A stretch of 64,000 nt of DNA from Flavobacteriales bacterium UBA2669. Lineage in GTDB: Bacteria; Bacteroidota; Bacteroidia; Flavobacteriales_E; Vicingaceae. Each line of letters begins with the position of its first letter. The stretch's first letter is position 1. The stretch lies in contig DEMN01000012.1 of NCBI GenBank assembly GCA_002359215.1, positions 248,001-312,000 on the forward strand. Reading direction: 5' to 3'. The position numbers and the translations under genes are program-made. The notes below the pieces were generated by a model that saw only the letters and a program-made list of their open reading frames with translations, was not told the origin of the DNA and ran no database searches. Of this stretch, positions 34,802 to 44,137 are shown in pieces.

Positions 34802-35647
34802 CTAGTTATTCCCTAAAATTATTGGTAAACCATTTTTTCCACTACCAACAACCACAACTTTTGCATTAGGAGACTTTGCTAATTCTAAAGTAGCTTCAAT
34901 ACCTTTTTCTGTAAGAATTTTATCTGTTAAAGAAGCACTTAAAATTTCGTTAGCTTTTGCCTTACCTTCAGCATCAATTCGTTGACGTTCGGCTTCTTTT
35001 TTGGCCTTCTCTAATTTAAACTCGTATTCCAACGATTCTTGCTCTTGCTTCAATTTGTTTTCAATAGCAGCTTTAATAGTTGGAGGTAACATAATGTCTC
35101 TAACTAATACTTCATTTAATTGAATATGTTGTTTATCCAATACTTTTTTAGTTTCGATGTTGATTTCTTCCTGAATAATATCTCTTTTAGAAGAATAAAT
35201 TTCTTCAGGCGTATATCTACCAATTACACTTCTTGTTGCAGAACGTATAGCAGGACGAACAACTCTTTCTACATAATCAATTCCTTTTTCTTGGTACAAT
35301 AAAGGTAGTTTAACAAAATCAGGTTGATGCCACACAGAAACATCTACAGAGATTTCTAACCCGTTAGAAGATAATACAGCCATTTTTTCCATTACTTGTT
35401 GCTGACGAACTTCCATGGTTATCATTTTGTTCCAAGGAGCTATTAGATGGAAACCTTCAGTATATGTTCTGTCTTTTTCAACTCCTTCTCCAAAAGTTTT
35501 GAAAAGCACACCAGCTTCACCCGCTCCAATTGTTACAGAGCTTTTCCATAAAGTTACAATTACAATAATTCCTATTACTACACTTAAAATTATTTTTTTA
35601 CCATTTGCCGGAAATTCGGGCATATCCATTTGTTGATATTCACTCAT
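34802..35647 (-). CDS. SPFH/prohibitin family membrane protein
   Basis: A 281-residue membrane-anchored scaffold protein. One N-terminal transmembrane helix (about 17-36, IILSVVIGIIVIVTLW) is followed by a prohibitin-type SPFH domain (about 40-215: GEAGVLFKTFG, PWNKMITMEVRQQQ, VRPAIRSATRSVIGRYTPEEIYSSKR) and a charged coiled coil (about 195-245, KLKQEQESLEYEFKLEKAKKEAERQRIDAEGKA). The length is normal. Such proteins form membrane microdomain rings and can regulate FtsH-type proteases. It heads the SPFH - rsmE - DUF4159 - crp run and has an exact -7 box 27 nt upstream. Confidence 0.9.
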   Translation of the reverse strand: MSEYQQMDMPEFPANGKKIILSVVIGIIVIVTLWKSSVTIGAGEAGVLFKTFGEGVEKDRTYTEGFHLIAPWNKMITMEVRQQQVMEKMAVLSSNGLEISVDVSVWHQPDFVKLPLLYQEKGIDYVERVVRPAIRSATRSVIGRYTPEEIYSSKRDIIQEEINIETKKVLDKQHIQLNEVLVRDIMLPPTIKAAIENKLKQEQESLEYEFKLEKAKKEAERQRIDAEGKAKANEILSASLTDKILTEKGIEATLELAKSPNAKVVVVGSGKNGLPIILGNN

Positions 35648-35953
35648 GTTTTTTTGTTTAATTTATAATTTATGCAAACTTACTATTATTTTGTAAGAAT
35701 ATTGGTTGATAGTACTTTGTTCTTGAATTTACTATAAAAGGTTATTTTAATTGCAAAATTCTAAAGGTTTATAACCTTATAACTTTAATTTCTAACACTT
35801 TCTTTTGTCAGTAAAAACTGCTGAAAGCGACATTATATCAGGTTAATAGCTTGTTGTACAGTCAAAATTTCAGGTTTTTCATGCATTTTTGTAGTTGGAG
35901 TTGATTTTGATGCCTCAATTATAAATTTAAAAACCATACTAATACAAGTAATT
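35648..35953. other. Divergent intergenic region between the SPFH operon and clpB
   Basis: A 306-nt gap without a credible gene. It holds the SPFH -7 box at 35675-35682 and a small perfect hairpin AAGGTT-TAT-AACCTT at 35764-35778 that could be an operator. No exact TAnnTTTG is seen close to clpB, and no CIRCE-like long inverted repeat was found. Confidence 0.4.
35675..35682 (-). promoter_or_regulatory. Putative -7 promoter box (TAAGTTTG) for the SPFH operon
   Basis: Exact TAnnTTTG match on the minus strand, 27 nt upstream of the SPFH ATG. A -33 TTG is not obvious. Confidence 0.45.
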
Positions 35954-38563
35954 ATGAACTTTAATAATTATACTATCAAATCGCAAGAAGCCATTCAACA
36001 AGCTCAGCAAATTGCTACAGGTTTAGAGCAACAGGCTATAGAAACAGGACATATTCTAAAAGGAATTTTAGAGGTGGACGAGAATGTTGCTCCTTTTATT
36101 CTGAGTAAATTGGGCATTAATACCAATGCATTCAAACAGACTTTAGATAAAATTGTAGAATCTTACCCAAAAGTTTCCGGAGGAAATCAATATTTATCGC
36201 AAAATGCAAATAAAGCATTACAAAAAGCTACCGCCTATTTAAAAGAATTTAAAGATGAATATGTAACCATAGAACACTTATTATTGGCGTTGCTGGATGC
36301 TGGAGATACTGTTGCTCAGTTTATGAAGGACAACGGCATTAAAGAAAAAGAAATGAAAGCAGCTATTCAGGAGTTGAGAAAAGGCGAAAAGGTCACTTCT
36401 CAAAGTCAGGAAGAGCAATATAATTCATTGAAAAAATATGCTAAAAACGTAAATGAATTAGCTAAAGAAAACAAGTTAGACCCGGTTATTGGTCGAGATG
36501 AAGAGATCAGAAGAGTACTTCAAATTTTGTCCAGAAGAACTAAAAACAATCCTATTTTAGTTGGAGAGCCAGGAGTTGGTAAAACCGCTATTGCAGAAGG
36601 ATTGGCACACAGAATAATTTCGGGAGATGTTCCTGAAAATCTGAAAAACAAGCAAATTTTTGCTTTAGATATGGGAGCATTAATAGCTGGAGCAAAATAC
36701 AAAGGAGAATTTGAAGAACGTTTAAAAGCAGTAGTAAAAGAAGTAATTGGTGCAGAAGGTGATATCGTATTATTTATTGATGAAATCCATACCTTAGTGG
36801 GAGCTGGAGGAGGAGAGGGAGCAATGGATGCTGCCAATATTTTAAAACCTGCTTTGGCAAGAGGCGAATTAAAAGCGATTGGAGCAACCACTTTAAATGA
36901 ATATCAAAAATATTTTGAGAAAGACAAAGCCTTGGAAAGACGTTTTCAAAAAGTGATGATAGATGAACCAACTACAGAAGATGCTATTTCTATTTTAAGA
37001 GGGATTAAAGAAAAATACGAAAATCACCATAAAGTTCAGATCAAAGATGCAGCTATTATTTCGGCTGTAGAGCTTTCTCAACGTTATATTACTGATAGAT
37101 TTTTGCCGGACAAAGCCATTGATTTAATTGATGAAGCGGCTTCAAAATTGCGTATGGAAATTAATTCTAAGCCGGAAGTATTGGATGAGATTGAACGTAA
37201 AATTATGCAGTTAGAAATTGAGCGTGAAGCTATTAAAAGAGAAAAAGATGACAAGAAATTGGCTAAAATCCAAGAGGAATTAGCGAATTTGAATGAAGAA
37301 AAAAATAGTTTAAATGCGAAATGGATAGCAGAAAAAGAAGTAGTGGAAGGCATTCAAAAAGCTAAAGAAGAATTAGAAAATTTAAAATACGAAGCCGAAC
37401 AAGCAGAAAGAAGTGGTGATTACGGAAAAGTGGCCGAAATACGTTACGGAAAAACCAAAGAAGCGGAAGAAAGGTTGGAAGCTTTTAAAGCAGATTTAGC
37501 TGAGATGCAATCGAGCTCAAAAATGATTAAGGAAGAAGTGACAGTGGAAGAAATTGCAGAGGTAGTTTCTAAATGGACAGGGATTCCAGTAACTAAAATG
37601 TTGGAAACGGAAAGAGAAAAATTACTTCGTTTGGAAGATGAACTACATAAAAGAGTAGTTGGTCAGGAAGAAGCAATTACAGCAGTTGCCGATGCCGTTA
37701 GAAGAAGTAGAGCAGGCTTGCAAGATGAAAAAAGACCTATAGGTTCTTTTATTTTTTTAGGAACAACAGGTGTGGGAAAAACAGAGTTGGCAAAAGCATT
37801 GAGCGAATTTTTATTCAATGATGAAAATGCCATGACCCGAATAGATATGAGTGAATACCAAGAAAAACATTCCGTTTCGAGATTGATTGGTGCTCCTCCG
37901 GGATATGTGGGTTACGATGAAGGTGGTCAGCTTACAGAAGCGGTTAGAAGAAAACCTTACTCAGTAATTTTGTTAGACGAGATTGAGAAAGCTCATCCCG
38001 ATGTGTATAACATTTTATTACAGGTGTTGGATGATGGAAGATTGACCGATAACAAAGGTAGAGTGGTGAATTTTAAAAATACCATTATCATCATGACATC
38101 TAACTTAGGTTCGCACATTATACAAGAAAGTTTTGAAAACATGGGAAAAATAGACCGAGAAAGCGTGATAGAAAAAACCAAGTTAGAAGTGATGGGTTTA
38201 CTTAGAAAAACTATTAGACCAGAGTTGTTAAACAGAATTGATGAAACCATTATGTTTACTCCGCTAAGCGAAGCAGATATTTATCAAGTGGTAAAATTGC
38301 AGTTGGATATATTGGCTAAAATGGTCGCTAAAAATGACATAAAACTTACAGCTACAGATGAAGCAATACATAAAATAGCACTATTGGGGTATGATCCTCA
38401 ATTTGGAGCACGACCTGTAAAAAGAGTAATTCAGAAAAATGTATTGAACGAACTTTCTAAAGAAATTTTAGCAGGGAAAGTAACTCCGGCATCAGAAATA
38501 GTGCTAGATGAATTTGACGGTAAATTTGTATTTAGAAACAAAATAGAAGGAAAAGATAAGTAA
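35954..38563 (+). CDS. clpB: ATP-dependent disaggregase ClpB
   Basis: An 869-residue Hsp100 chaperone that works with DnaK to rescue aggregated proteins in the cytoplasm. N-terminal Clp repeats (residues 1-145), first AAA+ module with Walker A GEPGVGKTA near 205 and Walker B VLFIDEIHTLVGAG near 277, a long ClpB-type middle coiled coil (about 400-525, MQLEIEREAIKREKDDKKL ...), and second AAA+ module with GTTGVGKTELAKAL near 604 and VILLDEIEKAHPDVYN near 672. The middle coiled coil separates it from ClpA/ClpC, and there is no IGL/IGF loop for ClpP. Full length, all motifs intact. A strong hairpin terminator follows. Confidence 0.97.
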   Translation: MNFNNYTIKSQEAIQQAQQIATGLEQQAIETGHILKGILEVDENVAPFILSKLGINTNAFKQTLDKIVESYPKVSGGNQYLSQNANKALQKATAYLKEFKDEYVTIEHLLLALLDAGDTVAQFMKDNGIKEKEMKAAIQELRKGEKVTSQSQEEQYNSLKKYAKNVNELAKENKLDPVIGRDEEIRRVLQILSRRTKNNPILVGEPGVGKTAIAEGLAHRIISGDVPENLKNKQIFALDMGALIAGAKYKGEFEERLKAVVKEVIGAEGDIVLFIDEIHTLVGAGGGEGAMDAANILKPALARGELKAIGATTLNEYQKYFEKDKALERRFQKVMIDEPTTEDAISILRGIKEKYENHHKVQIKDAAIISAVELSQRYITDRFLPDKAIDLIDEAASKLRMEINSKPEVLDEIERKIMQLEIEREAIKREKDDKKLAKIQEELANLNEEKNSLNAKWIAEKEVVEGIQKAKEELENLKYEAEQAERSGDYGKVAEIRYGKTKEAEERLEAFKADLAEMQSSSKMIKEEVTVEEIAEVVSKWTGIPVTKMLETEREKLLRLEDELHKRVVGQEEAITAVADAVRRSRAGLQDEKRPIGSFIFLGTTGVGKTELAKALSEFLFNDENAMTRIDMSEYQEKHSVSRLIGAPPGYVGYDEGGQLTEAVRRKPYSVILLDEIEKAHPDVYNILLQVLDDGRLTDNKGRVVNFKNTIIIMTSNLGSHIIQESFENMGKIDRESVIEKTKLEVMGLLRKTIRPELLNRIDETIMFTPLSEADIYQVVKLQLDILAKMVAKNDIKLTATDEAIHKIALLGYDPQFGARPVKRVIQKNVLNELSKEILAGKVTPASEIVLDEFDGKFVFRNKIEGKDK

Positions 38564-38584
38564 GTTCATTAGTGTTTAGCATTT

Positions 38585-38624
38585 AAAAATCCTGATTGGT
38601 TAATAACCTTTCAGGATTTTTTTT
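38585..38624 (+). terminator. Intrinsic terminator after clpB
   Basis: Stem arms AAAAATCCTGA (38585-38595) and TCAGGATTTTT (38611-38621) form a perfect 11-bp inverted repeat around a 15-nt loop (with an inner GGTTA/TAACC pairing). It continues into a run of eight Ts ending at 38624. It lies 21 nt after the clpB stop. Confidence 0.82.
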
Positions 38625-38634
38625 GTGATTTATT

Positions 38635-38664
38635 TTGTCTTTTGTTCAAAGTGATTAATTTTAG
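38635..38664 (+). promoter_or_regulatory. Putative promoter of the YfhO-like gene
   Basis: TTG at 38635-38637, an 18-nt spacer, then TAATTTTA at 38656-38663, one mismatch from TAnnTTTG. The spacing is within the range known for Bacteroidota. It ends about 22 nt before the ATG at 38686 and lies just after the clpB terminator. Confidence 0.45.
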
Positions 38665-38685
38665 CCAATATTTAAAAATCATTTC

Positions 38686-41142
38686 ATGGAGAAAAGTAAC
38701 CCTATTTTAAGACATCTTTTAGCAGTATTAATTTTATTTGTGGTAGCAGCTGCTTATTTTTATCCGGAATTACAAGGAAAGAAAATTTTAAGTCATGACC
38801 AAGTGAGTGCAGCAGCAGCAGGGGCACAACGTAATGAATATAAAGAAAAAGGAGAAACGATATTGTGGAGTTCACGAATTTTTTCTGGAATGCCTTTGTT
38901 TCAGGTGGCTTACCAAACGGATGCTAATTTGTTAAATACAGCACTTTTCCCAAGAAACTTTATGCCTAAAAGTATGTGGTTGTGGTTTTATTTACTGTTA
39001 GGATTTTATATTGCTCTTTCCATACTTGGATATGATATTAAAATAAGTGTCTTGGGTGCTTTAGCTTTTGGTTTATGTACATGGTTATTTTTATCCATAG
39101 AAGCAGGTCACTCTAGTAAAATGACAACACTTGCATTTGTACCACCATTAATAGCATCAATATTAATAACATATAGAGGTAGGTGGCTTGTCGGAGGAGC
39201 ATTAGCTGGTTTATTTACAGGGTTAGCCATTATGGCAAACCATCCCCAAATTGTGTATTATGCCTTTTTTATGATAATGGCTATAGTAATCGTAATGTTT
39301 GTTCAGGCAATAAAAAATAAAACAATACCAGTGTTTTTTAAACGCTCATTTATTTTACTAGCCTTTGGAATAGTTGGCGTTTTAGCTAATACTGCAGCTT
39401 TATGGACAACTTTTGATTATAGTAAAGAAACTATTAGAGGTGGAAAATCTGAATTAACTAAAGAGGATGTAAAACAAGGAACAGGTTTGGATTTAGATTA
39501 TGCCATGCAGTGGAGTTATGGTAAAGTAGAAACCATTAATTTACTAATACCTGGAGCTTTTGCAGGAGGAGCTTCCTTAGATGAAAATTCGGCTACTTAT
39601 GAAATGTTGGTGGAAAAAGGAGTTCCTAAAAAACAAGCGTTAGACTATGTTAAAGGATTGCCACTATATTATGGCGACCAACCGTTTACAACAGGGCCTT
39701 CTTATATGGGGGCTGCAATTATCTTTTTGTTTTTATTATTGTTTTTCATTTCTTCAGATAGGTTAAGATGGGCGTATTTAGCAGTAACCATAATGGCCAT
39801 AATATTTTCATGGGGAAAAAATTTCTTAGTAATAAATGAATTTTTCTTTAATAATTTTCCGCTTTACAATAAATTTAGGACACCTTCAATGTGGCTATCT
39901 TTAGCCATGATAGCTGTTGTATTAGGAGCAATAACTACTTTAAATATTATTCTAAATAAAAAAACAAGTACTGAAAAAATGAAAAAAGGATTACTTTATT
40001 CAGGAGCAATTTTAGGAGGATTATCTTTGTTTACTTGGTTATTTGGAAGCTCTTTTTCAGATTTTGAAGGTGCTTATGACGGACAAATAGCAGAATCAGG
40101 TATTGATATAAATGTACTTATTGAAGATAGAATTGCGATGCTTAAGTCTGATGCACTAAGAACACTTGTAATTATAGGATTAACTTTTGGTTTGTTATGG
40201 ATGTTTGTTACTGATAAGCTTAAAGATGCAAAAGTGGTTTTTGGAATTTTAGCAATAATTATTGTTGGAGATATGTGGATGGTTGGAAAAAGATACCTAA
40301 ATGATAGTGATTTTACTAAAGCAAGTTCTTTTGCAAAATCTATAAAACCTACACAAGCTGATTTACAAATTCAAAATGACCCTTCATATTTTAGAGTATT
40401 TAATACAACAGTAAGTTCATTCAATGATGTTAAAACTTCTTACTTCCACAATAGTGTTGGAGGGTATAGTGCAGTAAAATTAATTCGTTATCAAGATATA
40501 ATTGAAAACCAGTTGGCTAAAAACAATATGAATGTGTTTAACATGCTAAATACAAAGTATTTTATTGTTGGTCAACCCGGACAAGAAATGGCAAGAACTA
40601 ACCCTGATGCATGTGGGCCAGCTTGGTTTATAGATAATATTAAATGGGTGAAAAATGCAGACGAAGAGATGGCGGCTTTAATTGACTTTTTACCAAAAGC
40701 AACAGTAGTTATTGATGAACGTTTTAAAGATTACTTAAAAGATTTTACACCTAATAATTCAGTTCAAAATACAGTAAAACTAACTTCTTTTCACCCAGAC
40801 AATATGGTGTATGAAGCCACTGCAAATACTACTAATTTGGCTGTTTTCTCAGAAATTTGGTACAAAGGAAATGAAGATTGGAAAGCTTATATTGACGGAA
40901 AAGAAGTTGAATTTATTCGTGTAAATTATTTGTTAAGAGGCTTATTAATTCCTGAAGGAACACATAAAGTTGAATTCAAATTTTACCCTAAAACGCATTA
41001 TACAGGAAGTTATATTACATTCGTATTTTCATTAATTTGTATAATAGGCTTTTTGGTCGTAGTTGTTTTATCAAAAATGGGTAAAAAATTACCGGGAATG
41101 GAAGAGGAAGGAGATAAAGAAATTGAAAATAAAAATCTTTAA
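38686..41142 (+). CDS. YfhO family multispanning membrane protein
   Basis: An 818-residue inner-membrane protein with about 12 transmembrane helices, in two blocks (residues about 10-440 and 495-540, with a last helix at about 775-795). The periplasmic segments are typical of YfhO-like proteins, which are related to glycosyltransferase-type membrane enzymes: FPELQGKKILSHDQVSAAA-like start (YPELQGKKILSHDQVS), NEYKEKGETILWSSRIFSGMPLFQV, and a C-terminal beta region ending VEFIRVNYLLRGLLIPEGTHKVEF. In Firmicutes YfhO modifies cell-wall polymers; the substrate here is unknown. The subtilase gene follows after 30 nt, likely cotranscribed. Confidence 0.87.
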   Translation: MEKSNPILRHLLAVLILFVVAAAYFYPELQGKKILSHDQVSAAAAGAQRNEYKEKGETILWSSRIFSGMPLFQVAYQTDANLLNTALFPRNFMPKSMWLWFYLLLGFYIALSILGYDIKISVLGALAFGLCTWLFLSIEAGHSSKMTTLAFVPPLIASILITYRGRWLVGGALAGLFTGLAIMANHPQIVYYAFFMIMAIVIVMFVQAIKNKTIPVFFKRSFILLAFGIVGVLANTAALWTTFDYSKETIRGGKSELTKEDVKQGTGLDLDYAMQWSYGKVETINLLIPGAFAGGASLDENSATYEMLVEKGVPKKQALDYVKGLPLYYGDQPFTTGPSYMGAAIIFLFLLLFFISSDRLRWAYLAVTIMAIIFSWGKNFLVINEFFFNNFPLYNKFRTPSMWLSLAMIAVVLGAITTLNIILNKKTSTEKMKKGLLYSGAILGGLSLFTWLFGSSFSDFEGAYDGQIAESGIDINVLIEDRIAMLKSDALRTLVIIGLTFGLLWMFVTDKLKDAKVVFGILAIIIVGDMWMVGKRYLNDSDFTKASSFAKSIKPTQADLQIQNDPSYFRVFNTTVSSFNDVKTSYFHNSVGGYSAVKLIRYQDIIENQLAKNNMNVFNMLNTKYFIVGQPGQEMARTNPDACGPAWFIDNIKWVKNADEEMAALIDFLPKATVVIDERFKDYLKDFTPNNSVQNTVKLTSFHPDNMVYEATANTTNLAVFSEIWYKGNEDWKAYIDGKEVEFIRVNYLLRGLLIPEGTHKVEFKFYPKTHYTGSYITFVFSLICIIGFLVVVVLSKMGKKLPGMEEEGDKEIENKNL

Positions 41143-41172
41143 CTGAAAAACTGTAAACAAATATAAACAAAG

Positions 41173-43770
41173 ATGAAAAAAATAATCCTAATATCCTTTG
41201 CTGCATTGAGCTTAATGCTAAAAGCACAATCGGTACATATTACCAATACCTTATCAGAAAAATTAGCGGTTGCGGATAATAATAGTCTTTTAAAAGTTAA
41301 TTTAATTTTTAAAAATCAAGTAAATTTTCAGCAAATGAATCAGCAGTTTAAGGAGAACAATATTTCTTTGGATGTTAGGGCTAAAAAAGTAATGAAAACA
41401 GCTATGCAATTAGCAGAAAATGAACAAAGCCAAATAGTAAATTTACTAAATCAAAATGCAAGTAAAGTAAAATCCATTAAACAGTTTTGGTTAATTAACA
41501 TGATGACTGTTGAGTTGGAGAAATCATTGCTAACACAACTTTTAAATCATTCATTAATTGAATATGTAGAAGAGCATGATTATTTCCACTCTAAACCAAT
41601 AGAAATAGAAAAAGGTTCAGAAGTACAAAAATCTATTAATGGTAATGAACCTGGGTTATCAGCTATTAATGCACCTGCATTATGGGCAATGGGTTATACA
41701 GGTAAGGCAAGAAAGTTCTATAGCATAGATACAGGAGTTTGGCCAAATCATCCTGCTATTAGTAATGCTTGGCTTGGAAATTATCAACCTATCAATCAGG
41801 CGTGGTATGCTGTAGATGCACCAACACCGGTGGATAAATCTAGTAGCCACGGAACGCATACAACAGGAACAGTTTTGGGATTAGAGCAAGCAACAAATGA
41901 TACTATTGGTGTAGCTTTTAATGCTTATTTTATGGCAGCAGACCCTATTGTAGATAATATTGCATTAATCAAACCGCTCCCTGATTATATTGATGTTTTT
42001 GAGTTTGCTTTTAATCCAGATGGAGATACATCTACTACACATGATATGCCTGATGCTATAAACAATTCTTGGGGTATTGATACGCATGATGACACCACAA
42101 TATGTGCAGGTTATGTAACCCAAATGTTTGATGCCGTTGAGGCAGCAGGAATTGCCAATGTGTTTTCGGCAGGAAATGAAGGACCGGGTGCTACTACTAT
42201 TGGTCAACCGCAATATGTAAGTACAGGATTAGTAAACACCTTTACGGTTGGAGCAGTAAATGGAGCGAATGCATCATTTCCTATTGCTAACTTTTCTAGT
42301 AGAGGACCATCTCCTTGTCCAAACTTATCAGGTTCACTATTAATAAAACCTGAAGTTGTTGCTCCAGGAATGAATGTACGTTCTTGTATAGATCAAAATA
42401 ATTATGCAAATTATAATGGAACATCAATGGCAGGACCACATGCCACAGGTGCTGTTCTGTTGTTAAAAGAAGCTTTTCCAAATGTTAGTGGTGAAGATAT
42501 TTTGTTAGCATTATATTATTCTGCTATTGATTTAGGAGATATAGGAGAAGATAACACCTACGGAATGGGAATGATAGATGTATTAGCTGCTTATAATTAT
42601 TTAGCACTAACACATACACCAACTCCACCTAATAATATTCCTTATGATGTAACTATTACTGAAATTCTTAGCTCAACAAACAACATTCAGTGTCAACAAG
42701 ATTTTAATCCTATTGTAGTGGTCAAAAATAATGGTGATAGTACAATTTCGAATATTTACTTTTCTTATCATTTAAACAATGAAGCACTTCATTACGATAC
42801 GCTTACTAGAACCTTAATACCTGGAGACACTGTTCATGTTAATTTACCAACTATAACTGCTCAAACATTAGGAAATTATGAATTGCTCATTAAAGCAGCA
42901 TTAGATACTAGTATTAACGAAATTGATTTTGTAAATAACCAAAGAGCGGTGAGATTTAATATTAGAGAAATGGTATCCACTTTGCCTTTTTATGAAAATT
43001 TTGAAAACACACAGTTAGATAGTTCTAATTGGTTTATAGAAAACCCTGATGTAAAAACTACTTGGGATACACTTGCAACTCAAGGGTTGATAAATAGCAA
43101 TTACTCAGCATATATTAATTTGTATGATTATGCTCCTCGTCAGAGCCAATTAGATGCGATAATTACGCCTAAAATTAAACTACCTAATAGAGATTCATTA
43201 TTCATTAAATTTGATGTTGCTTATCAAATGAGGTTATCTGTTATTGCGGATACTTTGGTGGTCTATGTTTCTGATGATTGTGGAGCAACATATACTCAGG
43301 TGTACAAAAAAGGAGGAGCAGACTTACAAACAAAAGATACCTTAACCAACAATTTTATACCACAATATGCTTCTCATTGGAGAACTGATTATATAGACAT
43401 TTCTGCTTATGGCGGAAGTGATATTTTAGTTAAGTTTGAAAGTATTAATCGACAAGGAAACAATTTGTTTTTAGATAATATTTGGGTGTATCAAGGTGTT
43501 GAGCCAGTTACTATTCAGGAAAATAATATGCTTATTGATGTGAAAGTTTATCCCAACCCAACCAATGGTTTAGTAACTTTAGAAATGGGTGAAAACGACT
43601 TGAATAATGCTTCTTATCAGTTGATAGATATGTTGGGAAAGCAATTAAAATCTCAACAAATCGTACAATCAAAAATGAATATTGATATTAGTGGGCTAAA
43701 ACAAGGTATTTATTTTTTAAATGTAACTAATAATAATGGACGACAAGTATTGAAGCTTATTAAAAACTAA
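41173..43770 (+). CDS. Secreted subtilisin-like S8 protease with T9SS type A domain
   Basis: An 865-residue exported serine protease. Signal peptide (1-18, ending LKAQ), an inhibitor I9-like propeptide (about 25-125) and an S8 catalytic domain (about 155-475). The triad is Asp in FYSIDTGVWPNHP, His in SSSHGTHTTGTVLG and Ser in NGTSMAGPHATG, with the oxyanion Asn near NVFSAGNEGPG. A beta-rich region (500-780) includes a CARDB-like and a MAM-like or jelly-roll-like section. The end (about 790-865, VKVYPNPTNGLVTLE ... LKQGIYFLNVTNNNG) is a T9SS type A sorting domain. It is therefore expected outside the cell or at its surface. A small Lys-rich gene follows after 8 nt. Confidence 0.93.
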   Translation: MKKIILISFAALSLMLKAQSVHITNTLSEKLAVADNNSLLKVNLIFKNQVNFQQMNQQFKENNISLDVRAKKVMKTAMQLAENEQSQIVNLLNQNASKVKSIKQFWLINMMTVELEKSLLTQLLNHSLIEYVEEHDYFHSKPIEIEKGSEVQKSINGNEPGLSAINAPALWAMGYTGKARKFYSIDTGVWPNHPAISNAWLGNYQPINQAWYAVDAPTPVDKSSSHGTHTTGTVLGLEQATNDTIGVAFNAYFMAADPIVDNIALIKPLPDYIDVFEFAFNPDGDTSTTHDMPDAINNSWGIDTHDDTTICAGYVTQMFDAVEAAGIANVFSAGNEGPGATTIGQPQYVSTGLVNTFTVGAVNGANASFPIANFSSRGPSPCPNLSGSLLIKPEVVAPGMNVRSCIDQNNYANYNGTSMAGPHATGAVLLLKEAFPNVSGEDILLALYYSAIDLGDIGEDNTYGMGMIDVLAAYNYLALTHTPTPPNNIPYDVTITEILSSTNNIQCQQDFNPIVVVKNNGDSTISNIYFSYHLNNEALHYDTLTRTLIPGDTVHVNLPTITAQTLGNYELLIKAALDTSINEIDFVNNQRAVRFNIREMVSTLPFYENFENTQLDSSNWFIENPDVKTTWDTLATQGLINSNYSAYINLYDYAPRQSQLDAIITPKIKLPNRDSLFIKFDVAYQMRLSVIADTLVVYVSDDCGATYTQVYKKGGADLQTKDTLTNNFIPQYASHWRTDYIDISAYGGSDILVKFESINRQGNNLFLDNIWVYQGVEPVTIQENNMLIDVKVYPNPTNGLVTLEMGENDLNNASYQLIDMLGKQLKSQQIVQSKMNIDISGLKQGIYFLNVTNNNGRQVLKLIKN

Positions 43771-43778
43771 GGGAAAAG

Positions 43779-44078
43779 ATGAGGTTGAAAAAATGGACGT
43801 ACCTACTATTTGCAATGTTTATGGTTGTTTCTGTTGATGCTTGTGCTCAAAAGGGAAAAGCTTCTAAGCAAGTAAAACAACGTGAGAAAATGTTGGAAAA
43901 ACAAAAAGAAGAGAAAGAAAAAGCTCAAGAGAAATCAATAGAAGAAGGCAAGAAGAGACACATGAATATTCAGACTAAGGCAACCAAAAAAAGAATGAAG
44001 AAAACAGCTAAAAAAGCTGCTAAAGCAAGAGGAGAGAAAAAAGGTTTCTTTTTATTTAGGATATTTAAAAAGGAGTAG
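43779..44078 (+). CDS. Small Lys-rich exported protein of unknown function
   Basis: A 99-residue protein with an N-terminal signal (about 1-23; a C at residue 22 in VSVDACAQ may be lipid-attached or just precede the cleavage site). The mature part is dominated by Lys, Glu, Ala and Arg: a charged single helix (REKMLEKQKEEKEKAQEKS) followed by a strongly basic tail (KKRMKKTAKKAAKARGEKK). I recognise no family. Codon use matches its neighbours. It begins 8 nt after the subtilase stop, so it is very likely cotranscribed. It could bind an acidic polymer or be processed by the protease; both are guesses. Confidence 0.75.
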   Translation: MRLKKWTYLLFAMFMVVSVDACAQKGKASKQVKQREKMLEKQKEEKEKAQEKSIEEGKKRHMNIQTKATKKRMKKTAKKAAKARGEKKGFFLFRIFKKE

Positions 44079-44137
44079 TGAATTAAAATCCTTAAGGCAA
44101 AATATAGAATTTTGATATTTGATTTTCATGAAAGTCT

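Noticed and set aside
36520..38250. Several minus-strand frames opposite clpB
   Set aside because: ClpB is intact in its own frame; the antisense frames have no domain or signal features.
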